DNA from: Streptomyces somaliensis DSM 40738
GTDB lineage: Bacteria; Actinomycetota; Actinomycetes; Streptomycetales; Streptomycetaceae
DNA length: 33,169 bases
Assembly (NCBI GenBank): GCA_012396115.1
Contig: JAAXOU010000023.1
Span: 1 to 33,169 of the forward strand
Direction of reading: 5' to 3'
The position numbers and the translations under genes were made by a program. This document shows positions 1 through 7,991 of this stretch, piece after piece. The number at the start of each line of letters is the position of its first letter. The first letter of the stretch is position 1. The notes beneath the pieces are model-generated. The model was not told the origin of the DNA and did not search any database. It worked only from the letters and a program-made list of their open reading frames with translations.

Positions 1-82
1 CCGCCCGGCCGCCGGGGCCGGAACCCCGGCAGGGGGCGCACGACCCGCCCGGCCGCGCCTCCCGGACGCCCGCGGTCGTACG

Positions 83-107
83 GCCGGGGAGGCGGCACCT
101 CCCCGGC
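83..107. terminator. Perfect GC-rich stem-loop
   Basis: A 10-bp perfect inverted repeat (GCCGGGGAGG / CCTCCCCGGC) encloses a 5-base loop. There is no T-tract, which is usual for Streptomyces terminators. It probably ends a gene lying to the left of the window. The function is inferred from structure only. Confidence 0.45.
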
Positions 108-195
108 GGGGCGGGGGCCGGTACATGGATGATGGACGCGGCGGGTTCGTGCCGTGGCCGTTTCCCGCCACGGTTTGAGCGGAGGGTGGAACAGG

Positions 196-1170
196 GTGCT
201 GGGCGCGATAGGGCTGGACGGACGTGAGGAGGCCGCGTACCGGGCGCTGGTGGCGCTGGGCGCGGCGGAGGTCGCCGACCTCGCGCACCGGCTGGCGCTG
301 CCGGAGCGCGAGACGGAGGACGCGCTGCGGCGGCTGGAGGTGCGGGGCCTGGCCGGGCGGTCCCCGCGCCGCGCGGACCGGTGGGTGGCGGCGCCCCCGG
401 CGACGGCCCTGGACGCGCTGCTGTCGCGCCGGCGGCACGAGCTGGAGCAGGCCGAGCTGGCGGCGGCGCTGCTCGTGGAGGGGTACCGCGCCGAGGCGGC
501 GGCGCGGCCGGCGGCACACGACCTGGTGGAGGTGGTGACCGGGGCGAGTGCGGTGGCGCACCGGTTCCGGCAGCTCCGGCTGGGCGCGGCGCAGGAGGTG
601 CGTGCCCTGGTGACGAGCCGGCCGGTGGTCGCGGCGGGTCCGGAGAGCGGCGTGCGGGAGCGCGCCGCGGCGTACCGGGTCGTGGTGGAGCGGGAGGTGC
701 TGGAGCGGCCCGGCGGGGTGGCGGGTCTGGCGTCGGAACCGCTCGGGGAGGGACGGGTGCGGGTGGCGGACAGGGTGCCGACGCAGTTGGTCGTCGCGGA
801 CCGGTCGCTGGCGATGCTGCCGCTGACGGGCCGGGGGGCGGAGCCGGCGGCGCTGGTGGTGCACGCGAGCGGGTTGCTGGAGTCGCTGGTGGGGTTGTTC
901 GAGGCGGTGTGGCGGGACGCGCTGCCGTTGCGGCTCGGCGCGGCGGGCGACGCCCTCGCGGAGGAGCGGGCCGAGGGTCCGGACGCGACGGACCTGGAGG
1001 TGCTGTCGCTGCTGCTCGCGGGCATGACGGACGCGAGCGTGGCGAAGCAGCTCGACCTGGGCCTGCGGACCGTGCAGCGGCGGGTGAGGGGGCTGATGGA
1101 GATGGCGGGCGTGACGACCCGCCTCCAGCTGGGCTGGCACGCCCGCGAGCGGGGCTGGATCGTCCGCTGA
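196..1170 (+). CDS. TrmB/LuxR-type transcriptional regulator
   Basis: Predicted DNA-binding regulator of 324 residues. The N-terminus (about residues 8-60) looks like a TrmB-type winged helix: a helical stretch starting GLDGREEAAYRAL, followed by a two-helix reader. A middle region of unclear ligand-binding role follows. The last 65 residues form a LuxR/GerE helix-turn-helix (DLEVLSLLLAGMTDASVAKQLDLGLRTVQRR, split by the usual turn). This domain order is common in Streptomyces orphan regulators. I chose GTG 196 because GGAGGG lies 9 bases upstream and the family normally begins at this point. An in-frame GTG at 154 would add 14 residues but has no ribosome-binding site. It is convergent with rsgA. 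Its target is unknown, and nothing ties it to the cluster further right. Confidence 0.8.
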   Translation: MLGAIGLDGREEAAYRALVALGAAEVADLAHRLALPERETEDALRRLEVRGLAGRSPRRADRWVAAPPATALDALLSRRRHELEQAELAAALLVEGYRAEAAARPAAHDLVEVVTGASAVAHRFRQLRLGAAQEVRALVTSRPVVAAGPESGVRERAAAYRVVVEREVLERPGGVAGLASEPLGEGRVRVADRVPTQLVVADRSLAMLPLTGRGAEPAALVVHASGLLESLVGLFEAVWRDALPLRLGAAGDALAEERAEGPDATDLEVLSLLLAGMTDASVAKQLDLGLRTVQRRVRGLMEMAGVTTRLQLGWHARERGWIVR

Positions 1171-1258
1171 CCCGCGCGGCCGGTACCCGTCCCCCGGCGC
1201 GGGGCGGGCACCGCCCCCTCCGGTACCCCTGCCGGGCCCTCCGTCGCGCCGACGCCGG

Positions 1259-1287
1259 GGGGACCGCCCGGCGGGCGGGCGGTCCCC
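1259..1287. terminator. Bidirectional terminator between convergent genes
   Basis: A 12-bp perfect inverted repeat (GGGGACCGCCCG / CGGGCGGTCCCC) with a 5-base loop sits exactly between the converging ends of the regulator at 1170 and rsgA at 1302. It would serve as a terminator in both directions. Confidence 0.75.
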
Positions 1288-1301
1288 GTACGGGCGCGTC
1301 G

Positions 1302-2465
1302 TCAGCGGATCAGGCCGTCGCGCTTGGCCTGCGCGGCGGCGCGGCCCTGCGCGCCCCTGCGCTTCCAGTCCCGTCGCATCTCCGCCCGGAGCCGGGCGTC
1401 GGTCTTGGCGACGATGTACTGGTTCTCCCGCAGCAGCTTGCGGTAGCTGTCCAGGCGCCGTTCGGGCAGGGTGCCGTCCTCGACGGCGGCGAGGACGGCG
1501 CAGCCGGGTTCGGCGCCGTGGGCGCAGTCGTGGAAGCGGCACGAGGAGGCCAGCTCCTCGATCTCGGAGAAGACCTGCCCGACGCCGGTCCCGGCGTCCC
1601 ACAGGCCCACCCCGCGCAGCCCCGGCGTGTCGATCAGGACGCCGCCGCCCGGCAGGGGGAGGAGGTTGCGGGTAGTGGTCGTGTGCCGGCCCTTGCCGTC
1701 CACCTCCCTGATCGCCCCGACGGCCATGGCGTCCTCGCCGAGCAGGGCGTTGGCGAGGGTCGACTTGCCGGTGCCGGAGACGCCGAGCAGGACGCTCGTA
1801 CCACCGGCGACGACCGCGCGCAGCGCGTCGACGCCCTCCCCGGTGACGGCGCTGAGGGGCAGCACCGGGACTCCGGGAGCGGTGGTCTCCACGTCGTGGA
1901 CCAGGTAGGAGACCCCGGCCGCGTCCGGCACGAGGTCGGCCTTGGTGAGGGCGACGAGCGGCTGCGCGCCCGACTCCCGGGAAGGTGCCGACTCGTGCAG
2001 CAGGGCCTCACCACTCGAGCTGGACATGGCCAACGCCAGGAAGCGCTCGATCCGCCCGAGGTCGAGCTCGACCGCGAGCGACACGCAGATGACGACGTGA
2101 TCGACGTTAGCGGCCAGTACCTGGCCTTCGGAACGCTTGGACGACGTCGACCGTACGAAGGCCGTTCGGCGAGGGAGGATCGTGCGCGCGTACCGCGGAT
2201 CACCGCCCTCGGGATCGACTGCGACCCAGTCCCCCGTGCACACGACCTTCATCGGATCACGAGGAACGACGAACTCGGCGTCGGCCCGGACCGTACCAGC
2301 CGGCGTGACGACGTCGCAGAGCCCGCGATCGACACGAACGACGCGGCCGGGCACGAGACCTTGCTCGGCATACGGCGCGAACTCGGCCTCCCACCACGCG
2401 TCCCAGCCGAAAGGCAGCAGCGGATGCGAGGAGGAGGACGAACCCAGGAGAGAAGAGGAAGACAA
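1302..2465 (-). CDS. rsgA: Ribosome small subunit-dependent GTPase A
   Basis: RsgA/YjeQ is a circularly permuted GTPase that helps late maturation of the 30S subunit. With the start used here it has 387 residues. An N-terminal OB-fold region is followed by the permuted G domain: TKAD (G4, about 174), GVSGTGKST (G1/P-loop, 228-236), and DTPG (G3, 279-282). A C-terminal zinc knuckle C-x4-C-x-H-x5-C lies at about 309-322, and a basic tail follows. All signature elements are intact. The start is uncertain. TTG 2465 has GAAGGG 7 bases upstream and yields the serine-rich N-terminus seen in relatives. GTG 2480 is also in frame, and the frame stays open to 2576. A possible 23-residue peptide gene lies just upstream on the same strand. 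This is a housekeeping gene, not part of the cluster. Confidence 0.93.
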   Translation of the reverse strand: MSSSSLLGSSSSSHPLLPFGWDAWWEAEFAPYAEQGLVPGRVVRVDRGLCDVVTPAGTVRADAEFVVPRDPMKVVCTGDWVAVDPEGGDPRYARTILPRRTAFVRSTSSKRSEGQVLAANVDHVVICVSLAVELDLGRIERFLALAMSSSSGEALLHESAPSRESGAQPLVALTKADLVPDAAGVSYLVHDVETTAPGVPVLPLSAVTGEGVDALRAVVAGGTSVLLGVSGTGKSTLANALLGEDAMAVGAIREVDGKGRHTTTTRNLLPLPGGGVLIDTPGLRGVGLWDAGTGVGQVFSEIEELASSCRFHDCAHGAEPGCAVLAAVEDGTLPERRLDSYRKLLRENQYIVAKTDARLRAEMRRDWKRRGAQGRAAAQAKRDGLIR

Positions 2466-2526
2466 GGGGTGACCCTTCACAAGGGTGGCCCCGGCACCGC
2501 GCGCTGGCGCGGAAGGAGGAGTGAGG

Positions 2527-2598
2527 TCAGCCGGCGGCCACGGAGGTGGACTTGACGAACTTCCGGATGCGGGCAACGCCCGTCGCAGCGACAGCCAT
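2527..2598 (-). CDS. Possible 23-residue cationic peptide upstream of rsgA
   Basis: A tiny frame starts with ATG 2598 and ends with TGA 2527. It is preceded by GGAGGTG at a 7-base spacing, one of the best ribosome-binding sites in this flank. The peptide begins MAVAATGVARIRKFVKS and has four basic and no acidic residues. It ends about 60 bases before the rsgA start on the same strand and is in a different frame, so it could be a leader peptide or a separate small protein. I do not recognise a family. The ribosome-binding site is the main support, and the length is too short for coding statistics. Confidence 0.35.
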   Translation of the reverse strand: MAVAATGVARIRKFVKSTSVAAG

Positions 2599-2763
2599 CT
2601 GTCAACACCTCCCGATCACCTGGAGCGAGTACCGGCGGCGGAGTGACCACCGGATCGCACACAACCTTAGCCACCCCTCCTGGGGGCGCACCAGCCAATT
2701 ACCGGCACAGCACTTCGGTCCGGTGGGGCCGCACAGCCTGCAGATCCCATCGGCCAGCCGTCC

Positions 2764-3210
2764 GATGCCGACGCGCGCCTCCTCGGCCTCCTCGCCGTCG
2801 GCGGGCACATGAGCGTCGCCCGCCCGGCCCGCGCCTGCCGCATTCCCGGGTCAACCGGCCGCCGTCGCATCGCCGAGCTCGTCGGCGGCGGCGTCCTGAT
2901 ACCCGAGGTCGAGGTCGGCCCCCGGCTCCACGCCCGGCACCTCGGCGTGATCTGCCGGCTCGACGTGCACCCCGCCGCGCCCGGCGATGTCGCGAGCGCC
3001 CTCGCCTCGCACCCCGAGGTCGCGTTCGCCGCGACGACCACGGGCGTCACCGCGTCCTCGCCTTCCGCGAGTTCGCCGACGGCGGCCACCCGCACCGGTG
3101 CCTCACCGAGCGCATCGGCGCGCTCCCCGGCGCGCACCGCGCCGGGACCGGGATCGTCGCGCAGCGGATCAAGCGGGCCGGACCGCTCGTCGCCTCCCGA
3201 GCCTGGGCAC
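2764..3210 (+). pseudogene. Decayed Lrp/AsnC-family regulator
   Basis: Two reading frames joined by a frameshift near 3055 together resemble an Lrp/AsnC regulator. The first frame (from about 2764, with an internal ATG at 2809) reads DADARLLGLLAVGGHMS, then a winged-helix-like RRRIAELVGGGVL. It continues into the ligand/oligomerisation domain (GVICRLDVHPAAPGDVASAL, ASHPEVAFAATTTG). The second frame carries the C-terminal part (LTERIGALPGAHR and VAQRIKRAGPLVAS). No intact start or complete frame exists, and the remnant runs into the promoter of the following dehydrogenase. The family call rests on my reading of the motifs. A sequencing error could mimic the frameshift, but the helix-turn-helix part is also degenerate. 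Confidence 0.55.
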
Positions 3211-3213
3211 GGC

Positions 3214-3244
3214 TTGCTTTCAAGTGCGCTCGAAGCTCTAGCGT
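3214..3244 (+). promoter_or_regulatory. MerR-type promoter with 19-bp spacer
   Basis: A -35 box TTGCTT (3214-3219) and a -10 box TAGCGT (3239-3244) are separated by 19 bp, the over-long spacing typical of MerR-activated promoters. The spacer contains a near-perfect dyad, TTCAAG-TGCG-CTCGAA (one mismatch). The expected transcription start (about 3251) falls on the ATG at 3252, and no ribosome-binding site is present, so the dehydrogenase mRNA is probably leaderless. The MerR protein encoded at 4144 is the obvious ligand-responsive activator. Confidence 0.7.
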
Positions 3245-3251
3245 CGGGGCC

Positions 3252-4124
3252 ATGACCACGACGGACGAGACGAAGACATGGATCATCACGGGCGCGAGTT
3301 CGGGCCTCGGCCTGGCGCTCGCCGAAACGGCACTCGCGGCCGGCGAGCGTGTGATCGGGACCGCGCGACGGGTCGGCCGGTTCGACGCGCTCAAGGCGCG
3401 GTACGGGGATCGGCTCCTCGCCATCGAACACGACGTGCGCGACACGGCGGGAGCGGCCGCGGTCGTGCAGCGGGCCCTGGAGGTGTTCGGGCGCGTCGAC
3501 GTGCTCGTCAACAATGCCGGTGCCGGACAGGTCGGCGCCGCCGAGGAGATCACGGATGCCGCGCTGCGGGCCATGCTTGAACAGCACCTGTTCGGCCCGG
3601 CCGCCTACGTGCGTGCCGTACTGCCCCACCTGCGGGAGCGTCGCTCGGGTGCGATCGTGCAGATGAGCAGCCAGGGCGGGCGGATGTCGTTCCCCGCCGT
3701 CGGCAGCTACTCAGCCGGCAAGTTCGCGCTCGAGGGTTGGTCGGAGGCGCTCGCGGGCGAGGTCGCACCGTTCGGCATCCGCGTCCTCATCGTCGAGCCC
3801 AGTCGCTTCCGCACCGCGTTCAACGCCCCCGACGTACTCAACACAGCGCAGCGGAGCTCGGCCTACGACGAGGTCATCGGTGCCGTGCGCGCGAACATGG
3901 CCGAGGCCGACGGCGTCCAGGAGGGCGACCCCGCACGCGCCGCCCAGGTGATTCGCGACGTGCTCGACACCCCCGACGCGCCGCTCCGGCTCCCGCTCGG
4001 TGCCGAGGCGGTTCGCAATCTCACCCGCGTCTACCGTGGTGCGCTCGACGACGTCGAGAAATGGGCGGCTGTGAGCGAGTCGGCGGACTTCCCGGGCATG
4101 CCGCCCGCGGTGCGCGCGTTCTGA
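3252..4124 (+). CDS. Short-chain dehydrogenase/reductase
   Basis: Classical SDR oxidoreductase of 290 residues, predicted cytosolic and NAD(P)-dependent. The Rossmann glycine motif TGASSGLG is at 13-20, and NNAG at 87-90. The catalytic Ser140, Tyr153 and Lys157 sit in MSS and YSAGK. The arginine pair after the first strands suggests NADPH preference, which is inference. The ATG at 3252 lies 8 bases after the -10 box of a MerR-type promoter, so translation is probably leaderless. A MerR gene follows 19 bases downstream, making a two-gene inducible unit of the kind often used for stress or xenobiotic carbonyl reduction. The substrate is unknown. It lies outside the main cluster, and no cluster operator is seen near it. 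Confidence 0.9.
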   Translation: MTTTDETKTWIITGASSGLGLALAETALAAGERVIGTARRVGRFDALKARYGDRLLAIEHDVRDTAGAAAVVQRALEVFGRVDVLVNNAGAGQVGAAEEITDAALRAMLEQHLFGPAAYVRAVLPHLRERRSGAIVQMSSQGGRMSFPAVGSYSAGKFALEGWSEALAGEVAPFGIRVLIVEPSRFRTAFNAPDVLNTAQRSSAYDEVIGAVRANMAEADGVQEGDPARAAQVIRDVLDTPDAPLRLPLGAEAVRNLTRVYRGALDDVEKWAAVSESADFPGMPPAVRAF

Positions 4125-4130
4125 TCGCCG

Positions 4131-4136
4131 TAGGCT
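4131..4136 (+). promoter_or_regulatory. -10 box for leaderless merR transcript
   Basis: TAGGCT lies 7 bases before the GTG start at 4144, which lacks a ribosome-binding site. This is the arrangement of a leaderless actinobacterial gene. No convincing -35 is seen within the end of the preceding gene. Confidence 0.4.
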
Positions 4137-4143
4137 ATGGCCC

Positions 4144-4617
4144 GTGGCCACTGAAGCGCTGATCGAACGCATCCTCGCTGCCAGCGACGGGCCGTCCTCG
4201 TCGGCGATCGATGCGCTGCACGAGCTGCTCGACGACGCCACGATCGAGGCCTCGGCGATGCCCAAGAGCGTCGCCGAGGCCGCCCGGCTCGTCGGCCTGT
4301 CGACGCACACCCTCCGGTACTACGAGCAGGAGGGACTCGTGCGGCCCGCTCGCAACGCCTCCGGGTACCGCAAGTACTCCGTGTTCGACCTGCGCCGCCT
4401 CGTCTTCCTCACCCGGATGCGCCTGTCCGGCATGACCATGACCGACCTCAAGCGCTACGTCCTGCTCGTCGAGCAGGGCCCGAGCACCATCCCGGAACGA
4501 CGCCGCATCATGCTCGACCAGCGAGACCGGATCATGCGGCAGATCCGTGAGCTCGGCCTGGCGCTGGAGACCACCGAGTACAAAATCCGCGTCTACGACG
4601 GGCACCCGGAAGGCTGA
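4144..4617 (+). CDS. MerR-family transcriptional regulator
   Basis: MerR regulator of 157 residues. The winged helix occupies about residues 41-110 (SVAEAARLVGLSTHTLRYYE, then the RNASGYRKYS wing), followed by a helical dimerisation segment rich in Arg, Gln and Glu. The C-terminal effector region is short and shows no metal-binding cysteines, so it more likely senses an organic ligand or redox stress. A 38-residue N-terminal extension precedes the HTH. If this is not translated, ATG 4258 with GAGG upstream would be the start. It follows the SDR gene by 19 bases and probably activates the 19-bp-spacer promoter at 3214-3244. Confidence 0.88.
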   Translation: MATEALIERILAASDGPSSSAIDALHELLDDATIEASAMPKSVAEAARLVGLSTHTLRYYEQEGLVRPARNASGYRKYSVFDLRRLVFLTRMRLSGMTMTDLKRYVLLVEQGPSTIPERRRIMLDQRDRIMRQIRELGLALETTEYKIRVYDGHPEG

Positions 4618-4703
4618 TGCCCCCGGGTATCCAGCGGGCCGATGTGAGCGCGTTCCACGGGCGAACACCCGCGCCTGTGGTGCGCATGCCGCGAGACCAC
4701 GAT

Positions 4704-4723
4704 GGCGCCGCCAAGGCGGCGCC
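4704..4723. terminator. GC-rich stem-loop after merR
   Basis: An inverted repeat GGCGCCG-N6-CGGCGCC lies about 90 bases after the merR stop codon. It is a likely terminator for the SDR-merR unit and may also serve the converging exporter transcript. Confidence 0.45.
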
Positions 4724-5194
4724 GTGGAGCTACTGGCGGGTTACCCGTCGCCTGGTTCGCCGCTCGTCGACGGCACCCCGTCCGGGGCGGACCCGGCCGG
4801 CTGCCGATCCTCCCGGTGTGTCCGTCCACTGCCGAACCCACGGGCAGACGGCCCTCGGTGCGCCTCCGGCCGTCTCCACGGCGGGCGCCGCCGGCCGGGC
4901 AGGCCGAACCACCGGCCGGCCGACACAGCGCTCCCGGCCGTACCCGCCGCGTGCTGACCCGCGATCTCCACACCCCCTGCCAGTCGTGCGGCGAAGGAAG
5001 GGGGATACGGGCGGAGCGAAGACGGGCGGCTCCGACGGGTTCATCCGGTGCGTCGCGGGCGGGAGTCCGGATGAGGGCCAAGTGCCCTGTCACAGCGTCG
5101 GACAGCCCCCCGCGGCGGGATCGTGCCGCCCAACGGTCGACACGACCCCGGCCGCCGCACCGCCGGCAGGAACCACGGCGTTCCACGGGCGGGC
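4724..5194. other. Intergenic stretch with no supported gene
   Basis: About 470 bases between the convergent merR and exporter genes. Open frames here are only GC-rich shadows with skewed Arg/Pro/Gly content, no ribosome-binding sites and no recognisable motifs. One further stem-loop is present: AGACGGCC (4846-4853) pairs with GGCCGTCT (4868-4875). I see no repeat, tRNA or mobile-element sequence. Confidence 0.6.
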
Positions 5195-6451
5195 TCAGTC
5201 CCGCCCCTGCGCGCCGTCCCTCCCGCACGCCACAGCCAGCGCCGTCGCGCCCGCCGCGAACACCGCCGCCGCGAGCATCGTCGACCGTGGCCCCCACGCG
5301 TTCGTGAGCAGCCCGCCGATCAACGACCCGACACCGATGGCGCCGTTGAAAGCCGCCACGTACCACGAGGAAGCCGCCTCGCTCTCCTCAGGGACGGCTT
5401 GCAGCACCCACGTCTGAAGCGCCACCGGCAGAGCCGCGTACAGCACGCCCCAGCACACCAGCATCGTCACGGCGAGCGGAGTGCTCGCGCCGCCGGCCCA
5501 CATGGCTGCCAGGACCGCGGCCAGCAGTCCGCTGCTGCCGATAAGGCTGTTCCGCAGCGCACGCGCCGCCACCGCACCCGCCGCGAAGTTGCCCACCAGT
5601 CCTGCCGCACCGAAGACCAGCAGCAGAACGCCGATCAACGACGACCGGACACCCGTGACCTCCTCCAGATAGGGCGTCACATAGGTGAAGGCCAGGAAGT
5701 GCCCGCTCATCACCAGCGCTGTCACCCCGATCGCCGCCAGCAGGGTGCGACGGCGCAGGACATGGAGGATCGTGCGCAGGTTCCCGCTGCCCTGTGCAGG
5801 CAGCGCCGGCATGAACAACAGCGCTGCCGCCAGCACCGGCACACCGAGCAGGCCCACGCACGCGAACGCCACCTGCCAGCTCGTCGACTGGCCTATCGCC
5901 GTGCCCAGCGGCGTGCCCGCGACCGAGGCCAGCGAGATCCCGCCCAGCACCACCGAGGTCGCGCGCACGGCGTGCCGCTCGGGCACCAGTCGCACGGCGA
6001 TCGACACGGCGATGGACCAGAAGACACCGTGGGCCAGCGCCACGATGATGCGGGCGGCCAGCAGCAGCGGATAGGTGGAGGTCAGCGTCGCCAGCAGATT
6101 GCCGGCGATGTAGAAACCCATCAGAGTCGCGAGCAGCCACCTGCGGTCCATACGGCCCGTGAGCGTGGTCAGCGGCGCCGCTGTCACCGCCGCGACCGTG
6201 GCGAAGCCGGTCACCAGGAAGCCCGCCGCACCGACTGACACCGACGTGCCGTCGGCGATCGACGGCAGCAGTCCGATCGGCAGGGTCTCGGTCGTGACGA
6301 ACGAGAAGACGCCGAGGGCCAGTCCGGCCACGGCCAGCCAGCTGCGCAGCGCCGAATCCTTCGCCCGTCCGGCCGGCCGCGATGAGCGGGGTGGACGGGG
6401 TGGACGGGGTGGACGCTGCGAGACCGACTGACCGGTCGCACCGTGGGACAT
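5195..6451 (-). CDS. MFS drug-efflux-type transporter (DHA1)
   Basis: Major facilitator of 418 residues with about 12 hydrophobic segments, predicted in the cell membrane as a proton antiporter. It is of the AraJ/chloramphenicol-resistance-like DHA1 type: first helix near LAVAGLALGVFSFVTTETLP, and the conserved loop-2 segment GRMDRRWLL. A cytoplasmic N-terminal extension carries a Pro-Arg repeat (RPPRPPRPPR), encoded by imperfect GGACGG repeats. The start ATG 6451 has GGGAG six bases upstream. The frame stays open further to an ATG at 6598, which belongs to a conserved element discussed separately. Being divergent from the acyltransferase gene and preceded by a cluster-type operator, it is the best candidate for product export or self-resistance. 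Confidence 0.88.
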   Translation of the reverse strand: MSHGATGQSVSQRPPRPPRPPRSSRPAGRAKDSALRSWLAVAGLALGVFSFVTTETLPIGLLPSIADGTSVSVGAAGFLVTGFATVAAVTAAPLTTLTGRMDRRWLLATLMGFYIAGNLLATLTSTYPLLLAARIIVALAHGVFWSIAVSIAVRLVPERHAVRATSVVLGGISLASVAGTPLGTAIGQSTSWQVAFACVGLLGVPVLAAALLFMPALPAQGSGNLRTILHVLRRRTLLAAIGVTALVMSGHFLAFTYVTPYLEEVTGVRSSLIGVLLLVFGAAGLVGNFAAGAVAARALRNSLIGSSGLLAAVLAAMWAGGASTPLAVTMLVCWGVLYAALPVALQTWVLQAVPEESEAASSWYVAAFNGAIGVGSLIGGLLTNAWGPRSTMLAAAVFAAGATALAVACGRDGAQGRD

Positions 6452-6482
6452 TCCTGCTCCCGGTGGGGTATTCCCGCGATCG

Positions 6483-6491
6483 ATTACCTGG
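6483..6491 (+). repeat. Third ATTACCTGG copy
   Basis: A 9-bp AT-richer word, ATTACCTGG, shared with the 13-bp boxes at 6622-6634 and 25737-25749. It lies in the exporter leader region. Flanking ATCGAT repeats (CGATCGATT / AATCGATG) give it local dyad character. Confidence 0.35.
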
Positions 6492-6518
6492 GAATCGATG
6501 AAGGGGTTGGAAAACTGC

Positions 6519-6546
6519 TTGACGGACCGTTCGGATGATTTAGGTA
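6519..6546 (+). promoter_or_regulatory. Candidate sigma-70-type promoter
   Basis: TTGACG (6519-6524) and TAGGTA (6541-6546) are separated by 16 bp in an AT-richer stretch between two divergent genes. They point toward the acyltransferase gene at 6745, about 200 bases away. Consensus match only. Confidence 0.35.
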
Positions 6547-6595
6547 CGGGTCCATCATCCCGGGCGCACCGAGTCTTCGAGAAGTGTTTCCCGGT

Positions 6596-6616
6596 CATGG
6601 TGGCAGGACCACCACC
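6596..6616 (-). promoter_or_regulatory. Cluster operator site A
   Basis: Read on the minus strand: GGTGGTG-N7-CACCATG, followed at fixed distance by GGGAAACACTTC. It is the same layout as the sites before the ACP gene (12791) and the methyltransferase gene (28542), and it has the same 7-base spacer as the fabH site (10155). It lies about 145 bases before the exporter start and 130 before the divergent acyltransferase. It is probably the binding site for one of the cluster regulators. Confidence 0.55.
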
Positions 6617-6621
6617 CGTCG

Positions 6622-6634
6622 CAAATTACCTGGT
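6622..6634 (+). repeat. CAAATTACCTGGT box 1
   Basis: A 13-bp word repeated exactly at 25737-25749, just before the carboxymuconolactone-decarboxylase/P450 pair. Here it abuts operator A and is followed by an ACTGGTG half-site 10 bases on. The AT content is unusual for this DNA, which suggests a second regulator's operator. Confidence 0.45.
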
Positions 6635-6744
6635 AGCCGCCCTACTGGTGTTGGGAGTAACCGGATGAATCCACCCCTGCAACAGAGGGAAGGGTCGGGT
6701 AACTTGCGCTTATCCGGACCCCACGTTTCCTGAGGAGTAAATAC

Positions 6745-7950
6745 GTGTCGACGGACCGAATGAGTGCGACGGGGCGCTCCCGGGTCACTCGCCTCAACAC
6801 GCTCACCGGGCTGCGCTTTCCCGCCGCTTTCGTGGTGTTCCTCTACCATGCGGCGCTGCTCGGTTTCCTGGGCGTGCCCTGGCTCAGCCCCGAGAACGTG
6901 CACGACTACTACCGCTCCGTACACCACGCCGGCGCCCTCGGCGTCAGCTTCTTCTTCGTGCTCAGCGGCTTCGTGCTGACCTGGTCGGCTCGGGACACGG
7001 ACACCGCGCCGCGCTTCTGGCGTCGCCGGTTCCTCAAGATCGTCCCCAACTACCTGGTGGTCTGGGTGCTGGCCCTGGTGGTCTTCGCGGCACCCCACAC
7101 CGACATGAAGATCGGGCTGCTCAACCTCTTCATGCTCCAGGTGTACTACCCGGACTTCTCCATCAACTTCGGTGTGAACCCGGCTGGTTGGTCCCTGGCC
7201 GTCGAGGCGGTCTTCTACCTGTCCTTCCCGCTCCTGCTCCGCCTGATCAAGAAGATTCCGGCCAACCGGATCAATCTCTGGGTCGCGATCACCGGTCTCG
7301 GCATCATCGCCACGCCGTTCCTGTCCACCCATCTCGTCCCGGCCGGTTCCGTGTTCATGTCCATGGAGCCCGAGACCTCGGTGAACCAGTACTTCTTCTC
7401 GTACATCCTGCCGTTCCCCCGGGTACTGGACTTCGCACTCGGCATCCTGGTGGCCCGCTCGGTGATGTCGGGGTGCTGGCGCAACATCGGCATGGTCTGG
7501 GCCGGCGCGCTGCTCGTCGCCAGCTACGCGCTCGGCTACTTCACGCCGTACATCTACTCGTCGCGTGCCGTCTGCGTCATCCCGGCCGCCGTCCTCATCG
7601 CGGCCGGCGCCATCGCGGACGACGAGGGCCGCTTCACCGTCTTCCGCAACAAGGTGGCGGTCTGGCTCGGCGACATCTCCTTCGCCTTCTATCTCGTGCA
7701 CTTCACCGTTCTGGAAGGCGTGTGGAAGCTGCTCGGCAGCAAGACGTACAGCGCACCTCAGGCCGTGGCCGTGATGCTGCTCAGCCTCGGCGTCGCGATC
7801 CTCGCGTCCTCGGCGCTGTATTACCTGATCGAGCGCCCCATCACCCGGCGCTGGTCCAACCCGAGGAAGAGGCCGGCGCCTGCCCAGCAGGAGGCGGTCC
7901 CCGCGGAGTCCCTGCCGCTCGCCGTCGGGCGGGCCGGCGAGGAGCGCTGA
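6745..7950 (+). CDS. Membrane acyltransferase 3 family (OafA/MdmB-like)
   Basis: Integral membrane O-acyltransferase of 401 residues with about 10 transmembrane helices. The N-terminal signature RLNTLTGLRFPAAFVVFLYH contains the family's catalytic-site histidine. GVSFFFVLSGFVLTW and the FWRRRFLKIVPNYLV motif follow, and the last helix ends in LIERPITRRW. A cytosolic tail of about 30 residues is rich in Pro, Ala and Glu. The family includes the macrolide acyltransferases MdmB/AcyB1-type and OafA-like sugar acetylases. GTG 6745 has TGAGGAG eight bases upstream. Shared divergent control with the exporter suggests a late tailoring or protective acylation of the product, which is inference. Confidence 0.88.
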   Translation: MSTDRMSATGRSRVTRLNTLTGLRFPAAFVVFLYHAALLGFLGVPWLSPENVHDYYRSVHHAGALGVSFFFVLSGFVLTWSARDTDTAPRFWRRRFLKIVPNYLVVWVLALVVFAAPHTDMKIGLLNLFMLQVYYPDFSINFGVNPAGWSLAVEAVFYLSFPLLLRLIKKIPANRINLWVAITGLGIIATPFLSTHLVPAGSVFMSMEPETSVNQYFFSYILPFPRVLDFALGILVARSVMSGCWRNIGMVWAGALLVASYALGYFTPYIYSSRAVCVIPAAVLIAAGAIADDEGRFTVFRNKVAVWLGDISFAFYLVHFTVLEGVWKLLGSKTYSAPQAVAVMLLSLGVAILASSALYYLIERPITRRWSNPRKRPAPAQQEAVPAESLPLAVGRAGEER

Positions 7951-7968
7951 CCGACGCCGAGCAGGGGG

Positions 7969-7991
7969 AGGCGGTCATGCGACGACCGCCT
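7969..7991. terminator. Stem-loop between convergent genes
   Basis: Perfect 8-bp repeats AGGCGGTC / GACCGCCT with a 7-base loop begin 19 bases after the acyltransferase stop codon. They face the converging oxidoreductase gene and form a likely terminator. Confidence 0.65.

Noticed and set aside
381..2555. Very long open frame on the plus strand across the first regulator and rsgA
   Set aside because: Gly/Arg/Ala-rich shadow of high-GC genes, antiparallel to rsgA, with no motif.
5123..6238. Arg/His/Gln-rich plus-strand frame
   Set aside because: Antisense shadow of the exporter gene; composition is typical of a complementary frame.
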